From Phycobacter sedimenti (GTDB lineage: Bacteria > Pseudomonadota > Alphaproteobacteria > Rhodobacterales > Rhodobacteraceae), in assembly GCF_038148855.1 (NCBI RefSeq), contig NZ_JBBVGR010000004.1, positions 310,001 through 374,000 of the forward strand: a DNA stretch of 64,000 nt, read 5' to 3'. Below the pieces are notes generated by a model. That model saw only the letters and a list, made by a program, of their open reading frames with translations, was not told the DNA's origin and did not search any database. The translations under genes were made by a program, and so were the position numbers. Shown one piece after another: positions 9,501-16,925 of the stretch. The first letter of the stretch is position 1. Each line of letters starts with the position of its first letter.

Positions 9501-9816
9501 GCTGCACAATGCCGGAATGGGTTGAGCCATGCGTGGCGTCATCGGCCACGTCAAATGTGTTCAGAGAATGCTTGATATGAACCCGCACCACCTGGTTGCG
9601 CGGCAACATCACCGGCTCGGGCGTAAAATGCGTCAGCTGGTGATCGGGCACTGCACCGAGGTGAGGTGCGGCTTTGCGCGCCTCTGCGCGGCTGGCATCA
9701 TCATGTGGTACAAGCTCGTAACCGCGGCCCGCAGCGTGCAGCCAATGCTCTTCGCCCTCATGGGCTTGGGACAGGTCTGCATGAATGACGTGGTGCTGGT
9801 GATCAATGGTGGACAT
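6532..9816 (-). CDS. Large His-rich protein of unknown family (1094 aa)
   Basis: I do not recognise a family. The first 140 residues hold about 21 His, including DHQHHVIH and PPVHHHINW, which suggests metal binding. There is no signal peptide. Two hydrophobic segments near 421-441 (GLVNLAIPAFLMGFAVAAQ) and 456-476, and a third near 521-534, may be membrane-spanning. Residues about 570-720 look like beta-rich domains. The last ~350 residues resemble a beta-propeller or NHL-like region (AMHPSGHLIGVNQ, GCSYDGTLLILDQ, RVQAFDLLGRPV). ATG 9816 has GGAG upstream; the longer open frame to 10224 runs through the neighbouring gene and is not credible. It is last in a three-gene block, 79 bp after the glycine-rich protein, so cotranscription is likely. 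How it would leave the cell is unclear. Confidence 0.7.
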   Translation of the reverse strand: MSTIDHQHHVIHADLSQAHEGEEHWLHAAGRGYELVPHDDASRAEARKAAPHLGAVPDHQLTHFTPEPVMLPRNQVVRVHIKHSLNTFDVADDATHGSTHSGIVQPPAGGDPAPPVHHHINWTSTAAALIFHHPDLITHDPEVAAIVMDFMTDQQNSKKIVGMVSELATAMAQAGPPTPEGVTPEGWAVLKPMQVTTSNGTSTHYQQVPTQPIIDAAGDVMTAMMIATKNDPNLKGKKWQQQTGDSVQSSSGGEGANLTEAAQPVVRELMTLRAGGSGDNWTAALTVSGEQHGLQTGLSVKDASTRTINVKMDNTYIRYLGAYIAFYDANDNLIDLSGWNFDCGIPGISGFENNNYRCLGLISPVNNFMAIPIIANPGQLNYGDGVDITFPSAKATSARIFGVGLGTGDIPYGTAVVPGGVMTGLVNLAIPAFLMGFAVAAQSYMPLYKIMQDKKVIAAAIAAGTVFFGAQFGTSAAHHKMNWSALTSLCSILFDQGLTKALAWCEATIVEGEIEDEIPFSGWLVVALNIATGTAQLAETIVEVATSPWFITNTVTEQITSTITVHPDPRHQAWPQGQAGTTSRCEAKMIFKNQGRPTVSQTFDIPANFTDAQIQFAFDGNTLGGEVKIEADFYIDNWLAGKAQSGWLNNEEDVTADMTLYLVQLPIPITASSTFKHSAILTYENDAYSWNDTATAPTATLANLSTSSNANEISECVALALSQRYAVLGQSFKAAGTGLAPATGGGFDTQLFAFQSQNIPGRPMSDVKWMTAGFTYQSELIYDPFPPKFLMKDGQWVLQNDRPVPDPTDVDLGCYYVDPRLQDTSLDQGGGFHLRKVDVTSTGDFDPGTLPDPSLKSHGRFPYFPDHTAMHPSGHLIGVNQKAAKVMILNIDQAGKADADIPVASTNAGKALIDNREGLLFRPVALGCSYDGTLLILDQVFSQETSASRVQAFDLLGRPVSCFLDDQGAATSILPIPNDGEVYLDMCVVGNKSMTYIFILYYTGTGKSPSDYNVAIYGFGEKAKSSEMKPIVTTNGVPAARIAVDMWHTLYTLNYQMVANTAGKASGPATSHTGPDGRTVLSISEWLLPVPGQG

Positions 9817-9895
9817 GTTCCGACTCCGCCAGAATTGGTGATTTAAACCGAGTGTGATGGCCCTGGACCCGACTGGGCCCAGAGCCGAGGGGACC

Positions 9896-11998
9896 TCAAT
9901 TCGCCTGGTAGGAGGCTTGCGCAAGACCGCTTTGGCCCGGTGCGCCAGTGGGAGTCGTGCCATAGCCCGCCCCGCCTGTCCCCGCAGCGCCCGATGCGCC
10001 GGGGTAGATCGAGGTCGGAGCCTGAGTGTATTTGGACGTGCCGACCAGCACGATGCCAACCGACGGGCCGCCATTGCCGCCCGCGCCCCCACCTGACGCG
10101 CCGCCATCGCCGCCTTTGCCACCCGGGCCGCCGTTGGCTCCGCCGCTCGACCCCGTGCCGCCTGCGCCGCCTGTACCGCCCTTGGCTCCAGCGCCGCCAT
10201 CGCCGCCACTGCCGCCCTGGGCACCGGTCACCTTGAGCTTGGAGGTGACGGTCAGATCCGTGTTGATCAGCACAATGGCAAAGGTTCCACCGCCCATCGG
10301 ACCGCCTACGCCGCCATCCGCGCCACAGCCCCCAGAACCCCCACCGCCACCGGTGCCACCGCTCCCACTGCCAACGCCGCAAGAGCTGAGGAACTTGCAA
10401 TGCTCCGAAATGTTGGGGCTCGAGGCTTCGCCGCCACCACCACCGCCGCCATCATTGCCGCGCTGGCCACCTGCACCGGGCGAAGGTGTCCATGCGCCCG
10501 TTGCGACGTCAAAAGAGCCGACACGATTGCTCGAGGCCGCAGCCTGCTGCGAGGCGCTGGCGCCTGTTACACCATTGCCGCCGCTGCCTGCCGTGCCATG
10601 CGAGCCGCCAAAATAACAGGCCAGCTTGGAATTACCCTGCGGGGCACCGCCACCAGCCTGACCGTAGGAGCCGCCGTTACCCCAGTTACCCGGTCCGTTT
10701 TGAGAACAATGGTAGCTGCACCCGGAGGCCCAGTTGCCACTGCAGCTGGTGTTGAGCGCATAGCCCGGCGCCCCCGCGCCACCCGCCGCGTCAGAGGCCG
10801 TGCATTTATTGGCTCCGGCGGTTACGCCGGACCCCGCTGCGCCATCCGTGCCCGCCCCCGCGCCCGTCTGGTTCGCCGCATCGGTGCCGGTACCGGCCTG
10901 AACGTTGACATTCGCCATGGTGAGACCGGTCATGCTGATGAACTGCATGGTGACAGAGGCGTCATTGGCGCTGGTCGATGGTGTGCCGATCACGATCAGG
11001 TTCGAAAGGTTCGACGTGATCCCGGACCCGCCCGAGATGGCCGGGGCGCCACCCGTCGGTGCAATGATGGTAGACTGGTAGGACGACGAGGGCTGACCCT
11101 GAACATATCCGCCAACAAGGTTCACTTTGTCAGCCAAGGCGAGCGTCGCGCTGAGCGTGTACTTGCCATAATCGATCAGCACATCGCAGGTCCCGCCCGA
11201 AGCCGCGCACCGGGCAATCCCCTCGCCAACAGTCAGACAGGCGCTTGCATAAGTCGCGCCGCATGTCGCGCTGTCGGTACCTTGCGGCGAAACATAGATC
11301 GCGCTCGCGGCGGTCGAGGCAGACCCCACCCGCCCTGCCGCTAGACGCGCCCGCGCCATTGGCGAGGCAAAGGCGAAATTGTCCGCTCCGGCTGCTTGAT
11401 CCCCTACAGGCGTATTGGTCTCCTGCGGAGCCAGAGGCGATAACCGCTGAAGTTCAGCCGGATCGATCGCGGCACCCAGGTTTTCGCAATCGGGCACCTC
11501 TGCGTTCTGCAGGTCGAGATACTGGAACAGCCAGGGAAACTCGCAATCCATCCGCATGTCGCTGAAGATCGGCCCCGAGACCGACGCATCATAGTCCAGG
11601 GTCGGGCCGAAATCCGCCTTTGTCTTGTCGATTCCACTGAAATTCGCACCGGTCAGGGTGGCATATTGAAAGGACACCAGCGTGGTGAGCCTGGCGTCTG
11701 TGAAGTTCGCATCTGTAAGATTGGCCAGATCAAAACTGGTCGCGCCCAGATCGCTGGCGCTGATCGTGCTATTGTCAAAGGTCGCGTCGGTCAGGTTGGC
11801 CTGATCAAAGACCACCCCTGCCAAAGTCGCGCCGGTGAAATCGGCACCGCTCAGATCCTGGCCCAAAAAATTGATATCCGTGAGTGTCTGGCCGGAATAA
11901 TCGCTCTGGGCCGAAGCTGCCGATCCGAAAGCAAGAAACACCGTGCCGACCATCAGCCTGCCCGCCCCCTTCACGGGTTTGAAACAAAGAAGACTCAT
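9896..11998 (-). CDS. Secreted pentapeptide-repeat / beta-helix / glycine-rich protein (700 aa)
   Basis: The signal peptide is residues 1-30 (cleavage after AASA). Residues about 34-130 are pentapeptide repeats of the A(D/N)LxX type (LSGADFTGATLAG, ANLTDANFTDARL). Residues about 233-375 start with IYVSPQGTDSATCG and include a YGKYTLSATLALADKVNLVG strand, as in right-handed beta-helix proteins. From about 380 to 690 the chain is dominated by GG-G-GG repeats with scattered Cys, like silk-like or PGRS regions. No sorting signal or autotransporter barrel is seen at the C-terminus. AAGGGGAAA precedes the start. It is second in the three-gene block, 35 bp behind the pentapeptide/LRR gene. A surface or matrix role is inferred. 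Confidence 0.75.
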   Translation of the reverse strand: MSLLCFKPVKGAGRLMVGTVFLAFGSAASAQSDYSGQTLTDINFLGQDLSGADFTGATLAGVVFDQANLTDATFDNSTISASDLGATSFDLANLTDANFTDARLTTLVSFQYATLTGANFSGIDKTKADFGPTLDYDASVSGPIFSDMRMDCEFPWLFQYLDLQNAEVPDCENLGAAIDPAELQRLSPLAPQETNTPVGDQAAGADNFAFASPMARARLAAGRVGSASTAASAIYVSPQGTDSATCGATYASACLTVGEGIARCAASGGTCDVLIDYGKYTLSATLALADKVNLVGGYVQGQPSSSYQSTIIAPTGGAPAISGGSGITSNLSNLIVIGTPSTSANDASVTMQFISMTGLTMANVNVQAGTGTDAANQTGAGAGTDGAAGSGVTAGANKCTASDAAGGAGAPGYALNTSCSGNWASGCSYHCSQNGPGNWGNGGSYGQAGGGAPQGNSKLACYFGGSHGTAGSGGNGVTGASASQQAAASSNRVGSFDVATGAWTPSPGAGGQRGNDGGGGGGGEASSPNISEHCKFLSSCGVGSGSGGTGGGGGSGGCGADGGVGGPMGGGTFAIVLINTDLTVTSKLKVTGAQGGSGGDGGAGAKGGTGGAGGTGSSGGANGGPGGKGGDGGASGGGAGGNGGPSVGIVLVGTSKYTQAPTSIYPGASGAAGTGGAGYGTTPTGAPGQSGLAQASYQAN

Positions 11999-12033
11999 GC
12001 AATTTCCCCTTACTTTTGAGTATCAGTTTCTAA

Positions 12034-14379
12034 TTATTTGCAATCCCCACATGTATTTGGATCACAGGAGCACCCAAATTGATCGGAAACACTTTTCTCC
12101 ACCTCAAGAGTGCCGCATTGAAAACATGCATTTCCATTGAGCTTAAGGTAAAAAAGACTGCCACTTCCATTACTCCAAAGCGACGAAACGGAACCGATTG
12201 TCGTGAGGCGATTGGACTGCAGGTAAATGGTATTCGCATCTGTCAGCAAATCTGCATCCCCGATGCTGGTGATGCTGTTGAAGGACAGATCGAGAAAGGA
12301 CAGGTTGTTTTCCCGCGTCGCAAAGAAATCGACCGTACCGCCCAGCTGGTTATGGGCGAGATCCAGATAGGTCAGATAGCTGTTGGGCGAGACGGTGACC
12401 GCCGTCAGCTGATTGTTCGACGCGGCCAGGTAGTTGAGCTCGGTCTGATCATTTGAAAAGGTGAGGCTTGTATAGTTATTGTAACCAAGCTTGACCTCTT
12501 CGAGCTGGTCGGAAAATCCCGTAAAATCCCCGGCCCCTGCCAGCTGGTTGCCGGTCAGATCCAGGGTCACGAGGTTTGGGAAATTCTTCTTTTCAAGCCC
12601 CGCCAGATCGCTGATCTGGCGCTCGCCGCAGCTGAGATTTTGCAGCGCCTTTGCCGCCGTGACTGTGATGGGCCTGTTGGCCCCGTTATAGATCGTGTCT
12701 TGCAGACATTTCTTGAGGTTCGCATCCGGGATTATCACGGTCTTGGGCTGTTTGCCGCAGGTGGGCTTGGTCCACAGCACCTCGGAGCGCCCATTGGGGT
12801 TACACAGGTTCGAAGTCCAGTTCGGAACCAACCAGTCGGATCCGGTGCACGAAAGCGTATCGCCATTTGGGCATGTTACCGAGGCCCCGTCAGGCACGGT
12901 TGGCAGTACGGTGTGACCATAGGCAATGCCATCCTTGTCATATCCGCAAAAATACGTCTGGTCCGCCTGTGGGCAACACTGGCTGTCTGGCGGCATCACG
13001 GCGGCCTGAAAATTGGCCTTGGACAAGACCGCACTGCTGAACGTGGTCCCACCTAACTGGGCACACAGGAAATTCACCCCCTCGCCGGTCTTGGCTGCCG
13101 TCAAGTTGGTCGAGGCAAAAGAGGCGGAGTTCAGGGCGGCGTTGGTAAAATCCACATCCTGCAAGGTGGCGCCGTCAAACACGGCCGAGGTCAGGTCCGA
13201 AAAGGAAAAGCTGGTCCCGCTCAGCGTTGTGTTGCGAAAGCTCGAACCGCTCAGGTCGGTATTATTGGTAAAGCTGACATTGTTCAGCGCGGCACTCTCG
13301 AAATCGGCCTTGATGAAACTTGCCCCAATGATCGAGGCGCCCTTGTTGTTGGCATCAGGCTGGAAGTTCGCGTTTTTGAACGACGTGCTGGTACCGACCG
13401 AGTTATGGAACTGCGCGGTTTGCAGGGAGCTGTGATCAAACACCGTGTTGTTCAGGTTTGCGTTGTTGAACTTGGCCAATTTCAGGTTCGATGCGGTCTG
13501 GGAATAGAACGAGGCTTCGGTGAAATTCGCGCCACTCGCGTCTGCGCCAACCATTGTGACGCCGTCCAGCTTCACCAGGCTCAGATCTGAAGATCGCAGG
13601 CTGCTGCCGCTGAGATCTGCGCCGTTCAGGATAGAGCCGACCTTTCTGCCCGCGTCGTAGAAACTGAAACCGTCAAATACCATCCCCTTGAGCACAGCAT
13701 CGGACATGTCATGCCCCGCCGGAGCAAAGTTGGATGGGGCAAGGCCGATGAGTTTTGTGCATTCAAAAGCGGTGTTTTGCCAGAAACTGGGATTGGGGGT
13801 CATGTTGTTGAGCGGGAAGAGAAAGCTGCTGGCGTCTTCGGCAATGCCCAGCTTGGCATAGGCGAAATTGGTTCGCCCGGATGCCCCCCCGCTCACGGAC
13901 AACACGGGGCCAAACTTGGCGTTTATGGCATTTGCGCAGGTGAAGTCAGTGCCTTCAAAAGTCGCAAATTGCAGATCGGCACCAGACAGGTCCGCGCCGG
14001 TAAAGCATGTTCCTTTGAGGGTCGAATTGCTCAGGTCCGTACGCGTGCCGTCGCTGTTTGCCTTGAACACAGCCCCCTTGAACGTGGCGCCGGTCAGATC
14101 CTGATTGCCGAAATTCACGCCGATCAAGGTCGTCCCGCTGAAATCCGCTCCGAGCAGGTATCCCGGCCCCTTGTCGCCGAAATTCACGTTTTGGATGGTC
14201 TGGCCTGCAAAATCGACACCACCGCCAACATTCGGGCAGACCGGCGCAGCCGAACAATAGGTAGCCGTATCCTCGCAATAATTGGTTGCTGCCTGCGCGC
14301 GGCCAAATATCAGGGCGACACAAAAGAACACTGCAACGCAAATTGCATTCAGGCGCAGATTCAGAGTAACAGAATACAT
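12034..14379 (-). CDS. Secreted pentapeptide-repeat plus leucine-rich-repeat protein (781 aa)
   Basis: The signal peptide is residues 1-30 (hydrophobic core ICVAVFFCVALIF, cleavage after AQA). A very long pentapeptide-repeat solenoid follows from about 45 to 490 (ADFSGTTLIGVNFGNQDL, ADLSGADLQFATFEGTDF). After a Cys-containing linker come about six leucine-rich repeats, near 590-745 (LVTLDLTGNQLAG, LTYLDLAHNQLGG, LSFLDLSFNSITS). The last 27 residues carry six Cys in CFQC, CSC and CGDC clusters. ATG 14379 is chosen because it gives a clean signal peptide and has GGGGGTGAG upstream. It is the first gene of the block; its promoter lies in the AT-rich 14380-14640. The function is probably adhesion or extracellular binding (inference). 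Confidence 0.78.
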   Translation of the reverse strand: MYSVTLNLRLNAICVAVFFCVALIFGRAQAATNYCEDTATYCSAAPVCPNVGGGVDFAGQTIQNVNFGDKGPGYLLGADFSGTTLIGVNFGNQDLTGATFKGAVFKANSDGTRTDLSNSTLKGTCFTGADLSGADLQFATFEGTDFTCANAINAKFGPVLSVSGGASGRTNFAYAKLGIAEDASSFLFPLNNMTPNPSFWQNTAFECTKLIGLAPSNFAPAGHDMSDAVLKGMVFDGFSFYDAGRKVGSILNGADLSGSSLRSSDLSLVKLDGVTMVGADASGANFTEASFYSQTASNLKLAKFNNANLNNTVFDHSSLQTAQFHNSVGTSTSFKNANFQPDANNKGASIIGASFIKADFESAALNNVSFTNNTDLSGSSFRNTTLSGTSFSFSDLTSAVFDGATLQDVDFTNAALNSASFASTNLTAAKTGEGVNFLCAQLGGTTFSSAVLSKANFQAAVMPPDSQCCPQADQTYFCGYDKDGIAYGHTVLPTVPDGASVTCPNGDTLSCTGSDWLVPNWTSNLCNPNGRSEVLWTKPTCGKQPKTVIIPDANLKKCLQDTIYNGANRPITVTAAKALQNLSCGERQISDLAGLEKKNFPNLVTLDLTGNQLAGAGDFTGFSDQLEEVKLGYNNYTSLTFSNDQTELNYLAASNNQLTAVTVSPNSYLTYLDLAHNQLGGTVDFFATRENNLSFLDLSFNSITSIGDADLLTDANTIYLQSNRLTTIGSVSSLWSNGSGSLFYLKLNGNACFQCGTLEVEKSVSDQFGCSCDPNTCGDCK

Positions 14380-14940
14380 CTCACCCCCAAATATTTTCAC
14401 AAAAAAAGCTATAGCTTTGGACTGCCCACAGGATCGGATTTCAAACTGAAAAACCGCACAACGCATGGGTCAGAAGCGATATTCAGAGCAGGACACTTTG
14501 GGCAAGTCGACACATGCGGCCCGCGATCAATCTAGAGTAGAAAACATCAACTCGCAAGGTTAATACTACCATAGCGATTATTTAAATTTGCATTATTAAT
14601 AAACCACAAAAACTTCTATTCACTCATACTCTTCAATACTTCGGTGCGTCCTCATGCGGAAGCGTGGACAGCACGCCCTTTGAACGGAGGCCCCCCTCCA
14701 TGGAGTCGGGTTGCATTGAGTTTCAAGGCAATGTGGGAGGCACGGCCGGGGGTCATTGCGCGACACAGGGATGATGCCGCAATTGCAGACACGGCGATTG
14801 CCGAAGCAGAACGCAAGATCGGTATCGTGCAGCAAGCGCCGCTCGGGCGGCGGAAGCTTTTCTGGCGTGGCTCCGATTTGGACCAAATGGCGGTATTTGG
14901 AACAGCCGACCGCAAGCGACCGGAGCTGCTGCGGCAGACG
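14380..14940. other. Intergenic region upstream of the three-gene accessory block
   Basis: No gene is supported over these 561 bases. The part next to the 14379 start (14380-14640) is much richer in A+T than the surrounding genes, including GATTATTTAAATTTGCATTA around 14577, and is the likely promoter of the accessory block on the minus strand. The part 14641-14940 is GC-rich. It has short open frames on both strands, but none has recognisable protein features or a ribosome-binding site; it may be a decayed gene. Confidence 0.5.
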
Positions 14941-14972
14941 AAAAAAGGCCACCATCACTGGCGGCCTTTTTC
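14941..14972 (-). terminator. Terminator of the dgcN-dgcA-dat operon
   Basis: AAAAAAGGCC and GGCCTTTTT flank an imperfect inner stem. Read on the minus strand, the hairpin is followed by TTTTTTCG and lies 28 bp past the dat stop codon, so it ends the operon before the accessory block. Confidence 0.8.
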
Positions 14973-14999
14973 ACTGATACAGGTGATTTTCAGATACGA

Positions 15000-15863
15000 T
15001 CAGACTGCGGCCTTGACGGACTCTTCCAGGTAGATCTCACGCAGGCGTTTGGCGATCGGGCCCGGCGTTCCATCTCCAAGCGAAACGCCGTCGATCTCCA
15101 CCACCGGCATCACAAATGCGCTGGCCGAGGTGGTAAAGGCTTCATCGGCCTCTTTCGCCTCATCAATTGTGAACAGACGTTCTTCGACCTTCAGCTGGGC
15201 TTCCTCCGCCATGCGCAGAACTGCCTTGCGGGTGATCCCGTGCAGGATATCGTTGGACAGCGGGCGCGTCACGATCACACCGTCCTTGACGAAATAGGCG
15301 TTGTTCGAGGTGCCCTCGGTCACATAGCCATCCTCGATCATCCAGGCATCATCGGCACCGGCCTTCTTGGCCATCATCTTGCCCATGGAGGGGTAAAGGA
15401 GCTGCACCGTCTTGATGTCACGGCGGCCCCAGCGGATATCCTCGATCGAGATGATCTTGGCGCCTTTCTTGGCGGCGGGGCTATCGGCCAGACCCGGTTT
15501 GTTCTGGGTGAACAGCACGATCGACGGCTTGGTGGTCTCCGGGTCCGGGAAGACGAAATCGCGGTCGCCATCGGAACCACGTGTGACCTGCAGGTAGACC
15601 AGCCCTTCGTCGATGCCGTTCAGTTCCACCAGCTTGCGGTGGATCTCCAGCAGTTCGTCCTTGCTGCAAGGCTCCTGCATATCCAGCTCATCCAGCGAGC
15701 GTTTCAGGCGCACGGCGTGGCCTTCAAAATCAATGAGCTTGCCGCCCAGGACCGAGGTCACCTCATAAACCGCATCCGCCATCAGGAAACCACGGTCGAA
15801 GATCGAGATCTTCGCTTCGTCTTCCGGCAGGTATTCGCCATTCACATAAACAGTACGGGTCAT
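15000..15863 (-). CDS. dat: D-amino-acid transaminase (class IV PLP)
   Basis: 287 residues, the usual length for D-alanine/D-amino-acid transaminases. The start is MTRTVYVNGEYLPEDEA; FDRGFLMADAVYEV is the class IV N-terminal motif; the PLP lysine is K151 in RRDIKTVQLL; EGTSNNAYFV is the cofactor-phosphate loop. The enzyme moves the amino group from D-amino acids to 2-oxoglutarate, giving D-glutamate. That product is the substrate of the two genes upstream in the same operon, with only 10 bp between dgcA and this start. The start is fixed by GGAG upstream and by family fit. Confidence 0.88.
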   Translation of the reverse strand: MTRTVYVNGEYLPEDEAKISIFDRGFLMADAVYEVTSVLGGKLIDFEGHAVRLKRSLDELDMQEPCSKDELLEIHRKLVELNGIDEGLVYLQVTRGSDGDRDFVFPDPETTKPSIVLFTQNKPGLADSPAAKKGAKIISIEDIRWGRRDIKTVQLLYPSMGKMMAKKAGADDAWMIEDGYVTEGTSNNAYFVKDGVIVTRPLSNDILHGITRKAVLRMAEEAQLKVEERLFTIDEAKEADEAFTTSASAFVMPVVEIDGVSLGDGTPGPIAKRLREIYLEESVKAAV

Positions 15864-15873
15864 TGTCGTCTCC

Positions 15874-16839
15874 TCAGCCCCAGAGTTCTGCCTTGGGCGG
15901 ATGCACACCGGCAGCGTCATATTCCATTGTGACTTCGCGGTCTTCGGACAGAAGCAGCGGCCCGTCAAGGTCCGTCACCATCGCGCCCTGCGCCAAAAGC
16001 ACCGCAGGCGCCATTGCCAGAGACGAGCCCATCATGCAGCCGACCATCACCTCGTAACCTTCGGCCAAAGCCGCTTCACGCAGCTTAAGCGCCTCGGTCA
16101 ATCCGCCGGTCTTGTCCAGCTTGATGTTGACCACATCGTATTTGCCTTTCAACTTTGGCAGGCTGGCGCGGTCATGGCAGCTTTCATCAGCGCAGACAGG
16201 CACCGGGCGCTCCATTCCGATCAGGGCATCGTCATCACCCGCGGGCAGGGGCTGCTCCACCAGCGAGACGCCAAGACGCACAAGATGCGGCGCGAGATCT
16301 GCGTAGACTTCCGCGCTCCAGCCTTCGTTGGCGTCGATGATGATCTTGGCATCGGGAGCACCGGCGCGCACGGCCTCAAGCCGGGGCATGTCGTCGGCGG
16401 TGCCGAGCTTGATCTTCAAAAGCGGGCGATGGGCATTCTCGGCGGCCTGCTCCTGCATCACCTCGGGCGTGTCGAGCGACAGGGTGTAGGCGGTGATCTC
16501 AGGCCCCGGCTTTTGCAGGCCCGCCAGCTCCCAGACGCGCTTGCCGGCCTGTTTCGCCTCCAGATCCCACAGAGCACAATCCACGGCGTTGCGGGCAGCA
16601 CCTGCGGGCAGAAGGGACTGCAGTTCTGCCCGGGTAAAGCTCTCGGGCAGGCCCATGATCTCGGCGGTCACACTTTCCAGGGTTTCGTCATAACGGGCGT
16701 AAGGCACGCATTCGCCCCACCCTGTCACCCCGTCCTGTTCGACCCGGACGGTCAGCACCTTGGCCTCGGTCCGCGAGCCGCGGGAGATGGTGAAGGCCCG
16801 CGCCAGTTTGAACACATCCGGCGTCACGGTGACTTTCAT
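15874..16839 (-). CDS. dgcA: N-acetyl-D-glutamate racemase DgcA (enolase superfamily)
   Basis: 321 residues of the dipeptide-epimerase type. The catalytic KxK is K142/K144 (LLKIKLG). Metal ligands are D169 (IIIDANEG), E195 (VEQPLP) and D218 (CADES), and the second base is K240 (NIKLDK). Next to a DUF1611 gene this is the DgcN-DgcA pair, which converts D-glutamate to L-glutamate through N-acetylated intermediates; the alternative, L-Ala-D/L-Glu epimerase, is less likely in this context. AAAGGATC precedes ATG 16839. An 86-bp gap after dgcN contains an imperfect GGGCG...CGCCC hairpin (about 16885-16915). Confidence 0.85.
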   Translation of the reverse strand: MKVTVTPDVFKLARAFTISRGSRTEAKVLTVRVEQDGVTGWGECVPYARYDETLESVTAEIMGLPESFTRAELQSLLPAGAARNAVDCALWDLEAKQAGKRVWELAGLQKPGPEITAYTLSLDTPEVMQEQAAENAHRPLLKIKLGTADDMPRLEAVRAGAPDAKIIIDANEGWSAEVYADLAPHLVRLGVSLVEQPLPAGDDDALIGMERPVPVCADESCHDRASLPKLKGKYDVVNIKLDKTGGLTEALKLREAALAEGYEVMVGCMMGSSLAMAPAVLLAQGAMVTDLDGPLLLSEDREVTMEYDAAGVHPPKAELWG

Positions 16840-16925
16840 GATTGATCCTTTCGAGGTCTTGATCGGAGTTCTTGGCGGATTGGACATGAAAAGGGCGCCT
16901 GTTGCCAGACGCCCCCTCATAGAAA

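Noticed and set aside
7420..9525. A 701-codon plus-strand frame inside the accessory block
   Set aside because: It has no start context or motifs; its Gly/Arg/Asp-rich composition is typical of antisense reading in GC-rich DNA, and the minus-strand protein has a proper start and even composition.
9817..10224. An N-terminal extension of the 1094-residue protein, rich in Ala/Arg
   Set aside because: It overlaps the glycine-rich secreted gene in another frame, and the low-complexity Ala/Arg sequence is the frame-shifted image of its glycine repeats. ATG 9816 has a proper ribosome-binding site.
10026..10616. A proline-rich open frame on the plus strand
   Set aside because: It is the antisense image of the GGxGG repeats of the secreted protein: glycine codons GGC/GGT read as proline on the other strand.
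14644..15033. A 129-codon open frame on the plus strand upstream of the dat stop
   Set aside because: No ribosome-binding site or family features; it runs through the dat terminator and into the end of dat. A decayed gene is possible but not supported.
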